From Cavia porcellus (Eukaryota; Chordata; Mammalia; Rodentia; Caviidae), in the NCBI RefSeq assembly GCF_034190915.1, contig NW_026947503.1, positions 24,076,532-24,140,531 on the forward strand: 64,000 bases of DNA, given 5' to 3'. Below the pieces are notes generated by a model, which had not been told where the DNA came from, did no database searches, and worked only from the letters and a program-made list of their open reading frames with translations. The translations under genes and the position numbers were made by a program. This document shows positions 33,020 through 45,055 of the stretch, one piece after another. Numbering within the stretch: the first letter of the stretch is position 1; each line of letters opens with the position of its first letter.

Positions 33020-34346
33020 GTTTTTTTTTTTTTCAATTTTATTTAAAGAGAAAAAAGAAAAAAAAAAACAGAAAAAGGGTATAAGTTATACAGAATTTCA
33101 GAAAAAATAAACAGTAGCAAATCACTAGTTAATTACATATTGTCATCTTAGAAATAGTTGTTGAAGTTAAAAAATTAAAGCATATAGAGGGGACTTTCAA
33201 ACACTGAGACTGCAAACAGTTTTGTTCAATAATCCAACAAAACTCAGTAATATGGTTATCGATCTTATACACTTAAATACATATGCAGTTATATCTTTTA
33301 GAGAACTTTCTTTTCCTTTCTTTTGTACAATGACAATTACACATTTTGGGTTTTATTACTCCCACAGTTCTTATTACTTTTTTTTTGAAGAAAGTAAAAC
33401 CAAATGTGACATACCAGGACAGAGTCAGTCAAATCAAAGGATGGACATAATACATAATGTAAAAACAAAATACAAGGTGATCAACAATGGTTACCATAAT
33501 GCCTCTTGTTATCTTAAAAAGAATTGCCTATATCATCACTTATAATAAAATTGAACAAAACAGTAAAGAATAAGACCAATAAAATCAAAACACTGGAGAC
33601 ATTAGAGGACTTCAAAAGAAGATAATAGTCAACCAGAATGGGCGTCACAATGGATCTTACTGTCTTCGTAGTTGTTGCCTAGACTTTCAAACTTGGTACT
33701 ATCTAGCATAACAGAATAGAGGAAAATCAGTCAAAACAAGATGGTGACAGCAATACAGAGTTTCAAATCAAGTTAATAGGAAATCAAAGTGGGTTACTAT
33801 AATATATCCTGCTATTTTTATTTATTTTTCCCTTAATTAAAAGGATAAAAATGAAAAAGTAGATAATAAAAAGGAGATTGAGATAAAAAAAGAGGGCATA
33901 ACAACAAAACAGTGCAGGTCTTAACATAGCCATTTAAGCATAATAGTGTTTCACCACAAGATAATCTTGACATAATAGTAGTTACCATAGTGTCTCTTCC
34001 CTTAAAATCTTTGGGTATAACTTCGTATACTGTAGCATCAAACATATCAAGACAATGTAAAATCATTCAAGAGAATGACAGTATTACAGGGTATTTAGAA
34101 TCAACTAACAGAAAATGAACAATGGTTTCTGTATAATCTCCTTGTCTATAAAAGTTTTTGTTTATATTATCACATATAATAAAATCCAGTAAGATACAAC
34201 ATGTTAAAACCGATGGAGACAGAAGAACAAAAGCTTGATGGGACTTCAAAACAAAAGGATATTAAATCAGCACTACCTATTATGATGTCTTGTTTTCTCC
34301 AAAATGGCTGTTCCTACCATCCAACTTTCTCTACCTCATTTCTGCC
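33020..34346 (-). mobile_element. L1 3'UTR-only insertion with TSD (1.33 kb)
   Basis: It starts on the left with a T-run and the reverse of the L1 A-tail/AATAAA end ('caattttatttaaagag'). The rest is entirely repetitive L1 3'UTR: five or more diverged tandem-like units, with hallmarks such as 'gtctcttgttatcttaaaaa' in reverse. No ORF2 coding is present. The 11-bp TSD on both sides shows that this is a complete insertion event, 5'-truncated within the 3'UTR or born from a 3'UTR-only template. Confidence 0.85.
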
Positions 34347-34489
34347 GAGCAACTTTGAGGCCTTACATAAGTTAGCCAAGGTTTCTTCCACATTTCTAAA
34401 TATCAGGATAACAGCTACTTCACAACCTTGCTGCACTAAACAAGATGTTGAAGGTGAAATTATTTAACATAGTGTTTAATCAACCTGAT

Positions 34490-34645
34490 CAGCTTCCTCT
34501 ATGTTGTTAGGAAAAGGCTTTTGAAGTCAAATGTGCCACTTAACAGCTATGTGAACTTGAGCAAAGAAATTAAGCCTTGCAGTTTCAGCTTCCCTATGTG
34601 AAATGGGGATAATAATATTTTCCTTAGACATGTCATTCGGGGCCA
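34490..34645 (+). repeat. MIR-like SINE, + orientation
   Basis: The words 'gtgccacttaacagctatgt', 'gaacttgagcaa', 'agtttcagcttccctatgtg' and 'aaatggggataataatattt' match the MIR core and 3' part. Confidence 0.8.
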
Positions 34646-34689
34646 TCAAGGTCATAAACAGCATGCTCGTCTGTGGACCACTATAGTAG

Positions 34690-35060
34690 TCGATCATCCC
34701 TTGTTCTTTCCTGCTGAAGCGTCTCCTGCATTTCTGAGTTGATCCGGCAGGGGGAGCAATTGAAACACACAGCGGGCCTCAGTGTGGCGGGCCTGAGTCG
34801 CAGCCACGGGAGACGGCTCTTCTGGGCTGCTCTGCTTCTGGACAATCCTGTGTTCTTTCTCCAGGGTGCACGGTGACGGCAGTGGGCTTGGCAGAAAGCA
34901 GTCACAGCACAGTCGCAGAACAGAAGTTTCAGTTAAAGGCCAAACCTCCCGGAGCCTCCGGTGGATGCGGTTTGATTGTCTCTCTAGGTCCCTGTTGCTT
35001 CTTCAAGGCTCTTGGGCGTTCTTACAGGGCGCCTCTTCAGGCCTCAAGTTCTTTCCAAGT
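34690..35060. promoter_or_regulatory. Isolated CpG-rich patch with CTCF-like site
   Basis: About 15 or more CpGs in roughly 370 bp, inside A/T-rich DNA and far from any gene start. At 34744-34756 CCGGCAGGGGGAG fits the CTCF core at about 11 of 13 positions. The region could be a distal regulatory element, a small retained CpG island or an unrecognised LTR. No repeat family is evident to me. The + ORF 34873-35400 (175 codons) has no recognisable domain. Confidence 0.35.
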
Positions 35061-35714
35061 TAACATTGTGTCTGGTGTCTTTGAAGAACACTGTGCTAAT
35101 TACCTGGGTTTAAGGAAGACTTTTCAGCTTTTGGAATTCAGGAAAATATGTCAGTGCTCACTTCTGTCTTTTTTGGGTGAGACAGGGTTGGTCTGGCTGT
35201 ATATAAGATTGGAACAGGATATTCACAGACAGCTTTTTATAGGAGGTCTCCTTTCCTACACCAGACATCAGAATTATATGAGCTTGAACGCAGCATCTAA
35301 CTTTCCAAGATTTAACCAACATTGCCCCATGTGCTCTCCCCCAGGAAGCTGGTTAGAGCTGAACCAACAAAACAAACTAGAGTCCCAGGGCAGGCCCTGA
35401 GTGTGCTAGGCCATGACAGCAGAGGTCCAGAATATAATCAAGTCCCCATTATCCAGCACTGTCAAATTGCTGGAGGGTGCGAGTCAATGTGAACAGCATT
35501 TCTCAACCCTATGAGACCTTAGCCTCACCTTTTTATAAGAAACATTGCATAACTCCCCCCAGGGTCTCACAATACAATGCAAAAATACTACAACTTCCCC
35601 ACATGATATTTTAATCACTCTAATACCCTGACAGTAATATAAAAAAATAGTCATTATAATAAATTAATATGGGTCTAAATGTATAAATGCTCATGCAACT
35701 ATGAGGGAAAACAT

Positions 35715-35825
35715 TAGATTCCAGCACTCAAGAGGCTGAGGCAAGAGGATTGTTGAAGATTCAAGACCAGCGTGGGCTACAAAGTGAGCCTGAACTACAT
35801 AGTGAGATCCTGTCTCAAAAAGACA
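35715..35825 (+). repeat. B1/Alu-like SINE, + orientation, 5'-truncated
   Basis: Words: 'ccagcactcaagaggctgag', 'caagaccagcgtgggctac', 'agtgagatcctgtctcaaaa'. Confidence 0.75.
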
Positions 35826-35929
35826 TTAGAAACCAGTATGGTACTTTTTCTTATTTGAAGCATTGCACTAATTATGACAGCACAAACAGACTAAGTGTTG
35901 ATGACTCAAGTACTGTATCATGAGCTACA

Positions 35930-36330
35930 CTGTATAGGAGGAACAGTCTCACTAAAGTTCCCACCAAATATAATTTTCCTTAGTTTACATATGGCTAGCG
36001 AGGGTAACCACTCAAACTGCTTCAAAGCTCAGGGATATCTAAGGACACCTAAGTACATGACCCTGCTTGTCTGGCACAGGTGCAAAGGATACAGTTATAT
36101 AACCATGACTTAGCACACATAAACATGCATGTGCTGCTTTTCAGCACTATGTAAGAATGTAAGCAGAATTATACAATAAAAACACAGGTGGCTCTGGGTC
36201 TTGCTCTTGCATTCTTGTTCTCTGCTCTGCTTCATGCTACCTGTTGTTGTTGTTTATGTCTTGTACTTGTGTGTTCTTTAATCTTGGGACCCCACCCTCG
36301 AAAATCTCCCTTCAGCCCCCTGAGTATGTC
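35930..36330 (+). repeat. Probable ERV-type solo LTR, + orientation
   Basis: It has a promoter-like 'tgtaagaatgtaagcag' stretch, then AATAAA at 36174-36179. A T/C-rich R-U5-like segment follows ('gctctgcttcatgctacctg') with 'gggaccccaccctcg'. Edges and family are uncertain. Confidence 0.4.
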
Positions 36331-36428
36331 AGCACTATGTCAGTACAAATTACGCCATAAAGGGTTGTGTTTAATGTAAAACAGATAGGTTCTAGGTTCC
36401 CCAATTGTGACAACAGTCTCTCTCACAC

Positions 36429-36429
<1 letters not shown>

Positions 36430-36470
<41 letters not shown>
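36430..36470. repeat. (CA)n microsatellite
   Basis: About 19 CA dinucleotides in an unbroken run. Likely polymorphic. Confidence 0.97.
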
Positions 36471-36472
<2 letters not shown>

Positions 36473-37227
36473 TCCTAAACGACCCCTAGGAGGCAGTACT
36501 GCCACCCTGGAGAGCTCAGGAGGAAGGTAGCTGCTCAGCTGCTTTCCAGAACCTTCATAAAGTATCAAGTTCTCCAAGTGATTACCTAAAATCCCTCCAC
36601 TTGCAAATTTCAAGGCCTTTTTACACAAGGCCAAAGGTTTATTACCAGTGGATCTTATAGTTTCTGTTTAGATGTCCATCCAAAGCCTCATACAGCCATG
36701 CAAGTGAGCTTCTAGAATTTGTGATTGATTCTCTGTCCATTGCTGGGCATATGGATGTGAGTGCTGCACCCAATTGGATGTGGCCTGCACACAATAAAAG
36801 GGACACAAAGAGCATTTTCTAGAGCTCATCTTCTTTTTTGTTCTTGCTACATTTTCTGTCATCTGTTGCCGTGAACTATCACCCTCTATCATGAGCCACC
36901 CTCCTTTGTACCCAGCTGATTATGGACTGAAACTTTCACAAACTGTGAGCTAAATAAATCTTTCTTTGTTTCTTTGGGTATCAGATATTTTGTCTCATCA
37001 ATGAGTAAAGATAACCAACACAGAATTTGGGTCATTAGCAAAGTGAGGTCATTGCGTGACTGTACCTGACCATGTGGTTCAAGAGCTGTTAGGAATGGAT
37101 TGTGGGAAGAATGTGGAAAGGTTCACAGATGCCTGAAAGAGTAAAGCTACAATGCTTCAGGCTGTTCTGTTTGGGAGATTCTGGTCAGAGATCAGAAGAC
37201 CAGAAGGCTAATAGAAATTCTTCCAGT

Positions 37228-37239
37228 AAAGAACAGGCT
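37228..37239. repeat. TSD left copy (composite insertion)
   Basis: AAAGAACAGGCT, identical to 37877-37888. Confidence 0.85.
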
Positions 37240-37876
37240 CGATGTCTCTTGAGATCCATGCCATGTTGGAACTTAGGGCACTTGGAAACCAAGCAACCAG
37301 CTCACCTCCCTGGTAAGTGGCTGTGGTGGCAGGCTGCAGCCACTCCAAGGGGAGAACCACCAGGTTCTCCTGAGATCTGCACCATGTTGGAACTTAGAAC
37401 GCTGGGAAACCAAGCAACCAGCCTGCCTCCCTGTTAAGCAATAGTGAGCCTACCGGTGCATGGGCTTAGAGTCAAACATCTCACTTCCCCTGCTCCCCGT
37501 TAGCAAATGGGAACCAGAGATCTGAGCATCTCTCGGGAGGTTGACCATATGCAATATAGCAAATAAGGGGGATTTCCTTCTACCATATTTTGAAGGCAAA
37601 TATTTTTACTACTGTTTTGCTGTATTCTGATTAATGGTACTGTTCTATTCAATATTCTGTTTTGATAAGTTCTATAATGTTCTGTACTTCATTTTATTTT
37701 GCTATACATGATTGAAAGAACAACTACTATTGTGAAGATAATGAGATATACTATGGTGCCTATTACTGTTATCCTGATAACCTGCTGTGAAGTTCTGTAC
37801 CAATTTCACTACACCGTCAAAACTGGCTTTATTCTGTCTTGCTCTATTGTATTTTACTACCTTTAAAATAAAAAAA
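37240..37876 (+). mobile_element. ORF-less composite retroposon: GC-rich tandem 5' part joined to L1 3'UTR
   Basis: A 637-bp insertion in the MaLR interior with a 12-bp TSD and an A-tail. The 5' part has two direct units of 121-bp period ('gagatccatgccatgttgg' from 37251; 'gagatctgcaccatgttgg' from 37372). A C-rich block with 'cccctgctccccgttag' follows, then about 330 bp of the A/T-rich L1-type 3'UTR ('caactactattgtgaagata') ending 'ctttaaaataaaaaaaaaa'. No ORF1 or ORF2 is present. I read it as a non-autonomous L1 derivative that keeps only terminal regions. The 57338-58124 element has the same plan. Confidence 0.7.
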
Positions 37877-39879
37877 AAAGAACAGGCTTCGGAGATTTAT
37901 GCTGGGAAGGACTGCATTGGTTGTTGGAGTCCAGATTATGTGTGTTATGTCTTTCAGAAAGTTTGTTTGCATTTTGCTTCTGTTCAGAGACTTTGTCTGA
38001 GGCAAGATTAAGGACAGTGGACTAACTAATCTGGCACAAGACATTTCAAGAAAGTTGAATGTTGAGGCTGTGACAGTTATTGCTGGGGGCTTTTATTCAG
38101 ATTTACATTGCAAATCAAGAGCAAAGAGCCCAGCAGAATAATTTAAAACATTGTAAATTTTGCCAGAAAGGAAGCTCCAATAAAGCTGTGATCTGTAAAG
38201 ATAGAGCTAAGGAAATCTCAATTGCTGAGAAGGAACAGGAAAATAGAAAAGACTGCATGAAGTAATCACAAAAAGCAGCAAGTCTTAAAAGTTTGCAGCC
38301 TCAAAACTGCAAAAGTGAAAGACTTGGCTTTGAGGCAAAAGCCACAGACCACAATGTTCTAGAATGGTGACAGCCATGCTATGCTCCAGAATGGCAGTGG
38401 CAGCCACATTAGGTAAAAATGGAGGCAGTTTACCAGGATCCAGAATGGCAGTGACCTAGAAAATTCATTTCTCAGAATTGGATTCAGAGTGCTCAGCAAT
38501 CAAAGCACTCAGTCCCTACAACCAAGAGAGAAAGAAGCCTGGCTACTGCTCCAGCTTGCAGCAGGTCTTGGCAGCATCCACACGGTATTGGTTTTAGGTA
38601 CATGCAGAATGCAAGAGTTCTGAGGTTAAAACATTTTCTACCTTGATTTCAGAAGGCCTGGGAGCCCAGCAGTGTGCCCAAAAGGGCAATGTGTGAAGCT
38701 GTAAGGGTAAAGCCAAAGATGCAGTGGAGACCCCATAAATATGGAAAAATATGGAAACATCAGCTAAAGAAATCTGCAAGGACTGCAGAACAGGCCCGAG
38801 GGCAAATCCATTGGAGCTTCAACCACTGCAGTCTCATAAGAGTGCAGTTACACAAGCCTTTTGTTGCTCACAATTTGTCACATATTGCTTTGAATATTCC
38901 ACATAGAACTACAGGACTTGATGTTTGCTTAACTGGATTTTGGGTTTGCTTTAGTCCCATTCCTTTGTATTCTCCTGTTGGTAATCTTTTGGAATGGTAA
39001 TGTTTATCTTGTGCCATTGAATGTTGAAAGTGTTTGTCTTTTCATTTGTACAGGGGCTCAGCTAAGAGCTCCCTTAAATCTCAGAAGAGACTTTGGACTT
39101 GGACGTTTCCTCAATGCTAAAACTATTAGGACTTTGGAAACTCTTAGTGTTAAACTAAATATCTTTTGCATAATGAATGTGCATGAGTTCCTGGGAGCTA
39201 GGGGAGAATCTTATAGTTTGTGTTTATAGATGTCCTCACAAAGCATCATGCAGTAATGCAGGCAGGCAGACTTCTAGAATTTGTGATTCAAGCAAAAGAA
39301 AAGTAACCCACACAGTGGAGTTCTATCCCCAAGTATCTCTGCCCTAGCTTTCTGTGTGAGGATGTATGTATTACTTCAGAACCAAGTCAATCTGGGAAGC
39401 ATAGGTGCAAAGGAACACCTAGGCCATTCCCTGTGCAACCCTCACAACCCCATCTGAATAGGCTTTAAAGAGAAGGCCTGGATGCCAACCTTTGAAGATC
39501 TCCTTGCCAGGGCTGGTCCAGCACTGTAGTAACAGGACTATGTAGTAATTAGGAAACCCATGGGGTATTGGATTTGACTCATTAATTGAGTCCAACTGTC
39601 AAGCTCTGGTTACTTGACAATTGATTCACAGTCCTCTTTGCTGTGGTCTTTGTAAAGCTTATCTAAAATTTATGAATTCACCCTTCACTGAAAGGTGTCA
39701 GCAAGATTGCTTCTCTTCCATTTTGCAGGTTTCTGTTATGTGGTTACCAATCATAGTTTTATATTAATGGAAAAACCTTCAATAAGCATATGAATCCAGG
39801 TTCCTTGCTTAGTTAAATAGTATATACTAGAGAACTGAACTTTTGTTTCTGCGTAGGAATACTAGAAGTTACTGCTTGA

Positions 39880-39965
39880 GAAGCTTAAGGCTGGAGGATC
39901 ACTTGAATTCAGGGTTTTGAGCTTAGCCTGGGCAACAGAGTAAGACTTTGTCTCAAAAAATAAAA
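39880..39965 (+). repeat. Alu/B1-like SINE fragment, + orientation
   Basis: Words: 'aggctggaggatcacttgaa', 'gagcttagcctgggcaacag', 'aagactttgtctcaaaaaat'. Confidence 0.7.
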
Positions 39966-41472
39966 GTACTAGAAGGTTCCAGACTCCTCTTTATGAATAA
40001 TTTTCATGACAAATGATGAAAGCATACACCGAGGCAGCATACATTATGTTTAATGTGGATTCTTATCTTGGGAAACCTTCTGAAAATTTAACTGATGTTT
40101 TGCTTCAGTTGTCATCCATTTTTCTAACTGAATTGTGCACTGTTTCCTTTGGAAGTCTTCCTAGGAGCAGATGTGAGGACAGACTTGCTGTACACATAGT
40201 CTGATGATGGAAAGCCTATGAAAATACATGAGGAAAAGCCCAGAGTCGGGGCTGTTGGGCCAGAGTGTAGGAGCACCAGCTACTTGTTAGTGTAATTTTG
40301 GAGCTTTTTAAAAGTTAGCCACATTTATTAAAAACATTGTTCTGTACATGGACATTAAATTGAGTACTTCAAATAGATGTGGTATATATGAGTAGTCTCT
40401 AAAACAGATGATCAGTCAAGTCAAAGGTGGCTGAATTCCTGTTAAAGTTTAGGGGATAACTCAAATTTAGTGTAGCTAAATGCTTTTTTTATATTTTAAT
40501 GTCTCTGAAATTTAAAGAAAAAACTGGAAGTTATTGTCAATGCATTAAGGATATGCTTTAAGAAAGCAAATGATAAAGAGCTCTAATCAATAGATCGTGT
40601 GCAATGTAAAGATAGGCATAAAGTCAACATGAGTATACATTTCTATGCTTTAAGCTAAATGAAAATATTAGATTTTAAAAAGTCCTGTTTGATGTACTTT
40701 CTCAGCTAACCAACCAACTACTCTCCTGACAATAAAAGGCACCTATATTTGTTAAATACAGTTCAACTGCATTTACCACTGTTACCTGTGGGGTAATAAT
40801 TGGAAAAAAGATGTTCCTGGAATGAAATACATATGTGAGGGTCAGTTTAGCATTAGGACTAGATACTCTTGTTCAGTAAATATTTGTTAAGAATGGTTTT
40901 AGGATCTTGTCAAAATCATGTATGGCCTGCTTTGATTTTTATATCTAAGTTTGGCAAGCCCATACATGCCATACAGGCAAACTTAACTAAACTCTGGGAG
41001 GACACCCTAGTGACCATTTCACAGGGGATGATATGACCCTTTTTAAATCCCTCTTAAGGTTTAAAACTATGGATCACTGTAATATTTAGTCATAATTCTC
41101 TGTCCTCATTGAGGCAGGAGAACAGAAACAGTAAAGAGCAAGCAGGCATGCTTTCCAGACAAAACGGGTTTCTTACAGGGAGCCTGTCCTCTTGTATACT
41201 ATGTTGTGGTATTTTTTCTACAGATAAGCCCCTACCCACCATGAACTCCTGAAGGACATTGCTGTCATCTTTGACTCTCCAGTGTTAGGACAGCGGCATT
41301 TGGCATGATAAATGTGAATGAATGGTCTGCTTTTCTCCAAAGGGCAAAAATATACTGCCCACCATGCAGCATAGACTCAAAACATATTATCCCATATTTG
41401 GCTAACTCCATGGCTTATATACAGGCTGTAGCAGTTCATGCTATACAGAAGAACTGGCAAATGTCAGATAGT
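39966..41472. other. Intergenic stretch
   Basis: No gene or clear repeat recognised. Confidence 0.5.
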
Positions 41473-41477
41473 ACTTC

Positions 41478-41904
41478 TGTGTCAGTGTTTACTAGAGAAA
41501 CTGATGTAACACAAGAAATACAAATATATATAAATACAAATATGTATGAAATACAAACATGTATGAATACAAACATGTAGAGTCAGACATGGGAGAGTGC
41601 AGAGGGTTTGTCTGCACACTAAAGACCACAGGATTTTGTTGAAGGTCTGGAGCTCACTTCAGTGTTCCCTGTAAGTCCATATCAGGAGGCCTGTGGGTCT
41701 GTAATGGAAGTTCTGATGGATCTGTGAAAACCAGAAGGTGAAGACGAAGACTGGAGTTCCATGATGAATTAGAGGTGGATCCATCCTTATTCTTTTCCCC
41801 TTTCTACCATCCAGGCAGCAAGCTGCCCTTGGGTGAGCCCCACACATGGACGAACTTAATTAGCTAAGCTTCTCTTATTCAGGTTGACACAATCAACCAT
41901 CATA
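41478..41904 (-). repeat. 3' LTR of the nested ERVL/MaLR-type element
   Basis: 427 bp; on the minus strand it starts TATGATGGTTGATTGTGTC and ends CTAGTAAACACTGACACA. It carries a small local (tacaaatatgta)-like expansion at about 41518-41578 that is absent from its partner. Confidence 0.8.
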
Positions 41905-43270
41905 ATCCACCATTCGTCCACTTGAAAACCAGACACATTTCTTTAAACCAATCTCCAGATACAAAGACAACCTCATAATTAAACCTAACATGTTATAACT
42001 ATCCTGTGTACAAATGGAAAGGCACTAGTTCCTTCCCCAGAAGAGAAGGCAAGTTTCCTTTGGGTGATGCTTACACTTATCATTTCATAACTTGAACATT
42101 GAACACAGATTTAACAATTCTTAAGAACCACTATTAAGTCTGTCAACATTATATTACATTGGAATCATATTATATAGAATCATATTAGGAGAAAACTAGT
42201 ACAGTCCTCATTTCTGTAGCTGATCATGGGGTCATAGTCAATATTTAGAACTACCTTCTTCTACTACCCATTCTGTATTCCCTTGGCCTGCAGCAAACCC
42301 TTCATCAGGTCTTCCCTGGTAGAATAACCCATACTCTCATTCCTGAAGGCTCTGGACTGTGTGTCATTCTGCCTAGATTAGGTTGTTGCAGTTTCCCATT
42401 GACTTGAATAACAGGACACAGTAATACTACAAGACACCATAAAGGATCTCCTGCACTCCAACGATATTCTTTTCCTTGGGTGTAAATTAATAGTTCAGTT
42501 TCCCCTTGCTGGTCTGGCCAATCACACCTGACAAAACTATGACTCCAGTTTTAATTTGTTTCCTGAAATTTTCTACTCAGACACTTTTTAATTTCTTATT
42601 ATTGTTTATTGATACAATTTAGGTATGCATGATGATCACATTTATCATAGAGAATTTGTACATGTACATGATTTATCTTGATTCCTCTGTTTTTCCCACT
42701 CCCTTTCCCTCTTCAACCCCTCTTCCCTTCCTTATTTACAAAGCTTTGCTTCGGCTTTATCCTTTTCTCATTGTTGTCTTTGCCTCTACTTCCTTTCCTC
42801 CTCTCCCCTTCCTAGTTCCCCTCTCCTTTTCAACAATTTCTTCCTACTGCACAATATCTATTACACACTTTGATCCTTATATACACTTTTGGTTTCTCAC
42901 AATGTGGTATTTACATATGTGTATGATTTATTTCATTTAAGAATATGGTCTTAAAGTAAATCCATTTACCTCAAAATGTCTCCAGTTTATCTTCCTTTAT
43001 GGCTTAGTATTTCACTGTATTAAAACAAATCCTTTTTGTTCATATATCGATTGATGGGCATTTGGATTGTTTTCAAGATTTAGCTATAAATAAACTGTGC
43101 AGCTACAAACATGGGTGTGCATATATCACCATAGTATAATGCTTTTAATTCTTTCATGAAGATACCAAGAAGGGGAATAGCTGAGTCCAGTGGGACCACT
43201 AATCCTAGATTTTTGAGGAATCTCCACACTGATTTACACAGTGATTGCACCTGTCAACACTCCCACCAAT

Positions 43271-43400
43271 AGTGAAGAAGGATTTCTTTTTTTTTTTTTT
43301 TTTTTTGTCTTTTTCTTTTTTTATCGGTACCGGGGATCGAACTCACGACCCGCTGCTTGCAAGGCAGGCACTTATGCCGCTGAGCTAAATCCCCAGCCCC
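43271..43400 (-). mobile_element. ID-type SINE inside L1-B ORF2, minus strand
   Basis: Long T-run, then the reverse of the tRNA-Ala-like body (CCGGGGATCGAACTC B box; GCTGAGCTAAATCCCCAGCC end). It has a perfect 16-bp TSD, AAGAAGGATTTCTTTT, at 43255-43270 and 43401-43416. It is less diverged than the copy at 26189, so younger. Confidence 0.95.
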
Positions 43401-45055
43401 AAGAAGGATTTCTTTTAACCCACAGCATTTTCAGGATTTGTTATGAATTTCTTGATTATAGCTATTCTTTCTAGTGTAAGATGGAATCTCAATGTTGTTT
43501 TCATTTGCATCTCTTAAGGGACAGTGATGTTGAACATTTTCTCATACGTTTACTTGCTGTTTGTACTTCATCTGAGCAGTATGTATTCACCTCAGATGCC
43601 CAATTCTGGATTGTGTCTTTGAATCTTAGAGGAGTGGTCTAATTTTTTTTTCAATTCTTTAGGTGCTCTAGATAATAGTCATCTAAGTAATAATTGGCTA
43701 AGATTTTTCCCCCACTTTGTGAATTGGCTTTTCACTCAATTGGTGATTTCTTTTGCTGTGCAAAACTTTTTAATAAGGTAAGATCCCAGTCATTGATTTT
43801 GGTAGTATTTCCCATGCAGCTGGGGTTTTGTTTATGAAGTCTTTGCCTACACCTATGTCTGTCTTCAAGAGTTCTACCTATTCTCTCCTCCAGCAGATTT
43901 AGTGTTTCTGTTTCAATATTTAGATCTTTGAATCCATTCTGGTTTTAGTTAATTATATTTAGTGATAGACGTGGGTCTAGTTTTAGTCTTTAGCATGTGG
44001 AAAGCCAATTTTTACAGCACCATTTATTAAAGCAACAATACTTGTTTCTTTAATATATTTGGCCCCTTTGTCAGAGATAAGATGGTTGAGTGTGTTTGGA
44101 GTTGTTTCTGCATCTTCAAATCTGTTCTATTATTCCTCAAGTTTGTTTTCTGTTTTTTGGTTTGCTTTGGTTTAGTTTTCACCAGGGCTATACTGTTCTA
44201 TTCACAACAGCTTTATAATATAATTACAACTCAAAGATGGTGATGCCACCAATTTTCATTACTGCCAAGAATTATTTTGGCTCTTCTAGATCTCTTCTGC
44301 TTCAAAATGAATTTTAGGAATATTTTCTCTAGTTCTGTGAGGTATGCTAATGGTATTTTCATTGAGATTGCATTAAATCTGTATAACAATTTTGGAAGCC
44401 AGTTTCACTGTATTGTTTCTTCCTACCCAAGAATAAGGGATATCTTCATTTTCTGACATCCTCTTTGATCTCCTTTTTCAGAGTACTGTAGTTTTCAATG
44501 TAGAGATCTGTACTTCCTTTGTTAAATTGATTCCTAAGCATTTCACTTTTTCTGATTGTGAAATCACGTATTTTTTTTCCAATTGTGAAACGTGTATTGC
44601 AAAACATATTGCTTCCCTAACTTCTCTCTCAGTGACTATGTTATTTGTGTATGGAATGCTATTGATATTTGAGTGTAGACCTTTTATCCAACTGTATGAT
44701 TGAATTTAGTTATTAAATCTAGGAGTCTTTTGGTGGAATTTTTGGGATCTTCTATGTAAAGTATCATATCATCTGCAAATAATGACAATTTTACTTCTCT
44801 TTTTTGGCTGGATCTTTCTTGATTTTTGGTATCAGGATAATACTTGATTCCAGGAATAACCTTGGGATTATTGAATCCTTTTTAATATCATTAAAGAGTA
44901 TGAGGAGTAGTAGTATTAGATTTCTAAATTTCTTGTAAAATTCATCAGGGAATCCATCAGACCTGGGCTTTTCTTTGTTGGTAAGTTTTTAATTACATTT
45001 TTAATTTCATTGACTAATTTGGATGGCTTAGAATTTTTATATCCTCCTTTTTAAA

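Larger units (their letters stand above)
36665..39314 (+). mobile_element. MaLR-type LTR retrotransposon with internal region
   Basis: The 5' LTR is 36665-37022, starting TGTTTAGATGTCC, with AATAAA near 36953 and ending ACACA. It is followed directly by a MaLR-type primer-binding neighbourhood ('gaatttgggtcattag'), then about 2.2 kb of non-coding internal sequence. The 3' LTR is 39221-39314 and begins TGTTTATAGATGTCC. It shares the 'agacttctagaatttgtgatt' block with the 5' LTR, then jumps to the end 'aaaagtaacccacaca', so it has lost about 260 bp internally. Flanking 5-mers do not match. The internal region hosts the insertion at 37240-37876. No protein-coding potential is seen, as usual for MaLRs. 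Confidence 0.75.

Noticed and set aside
34873..35400. 175-codon ORF as a novel gene
   Set aside because: No recognisable domain, no splice context, and composition follows the CpG-rich patch. Best explained as a chance ORF.
36665..39314. 5-bp TSD for the MaLR at this site
   Set aside because: Flanking 5-mers (GTTTC and GTGGA) differ. The 3' LTR has a deletion, so boundaries may have been altered.
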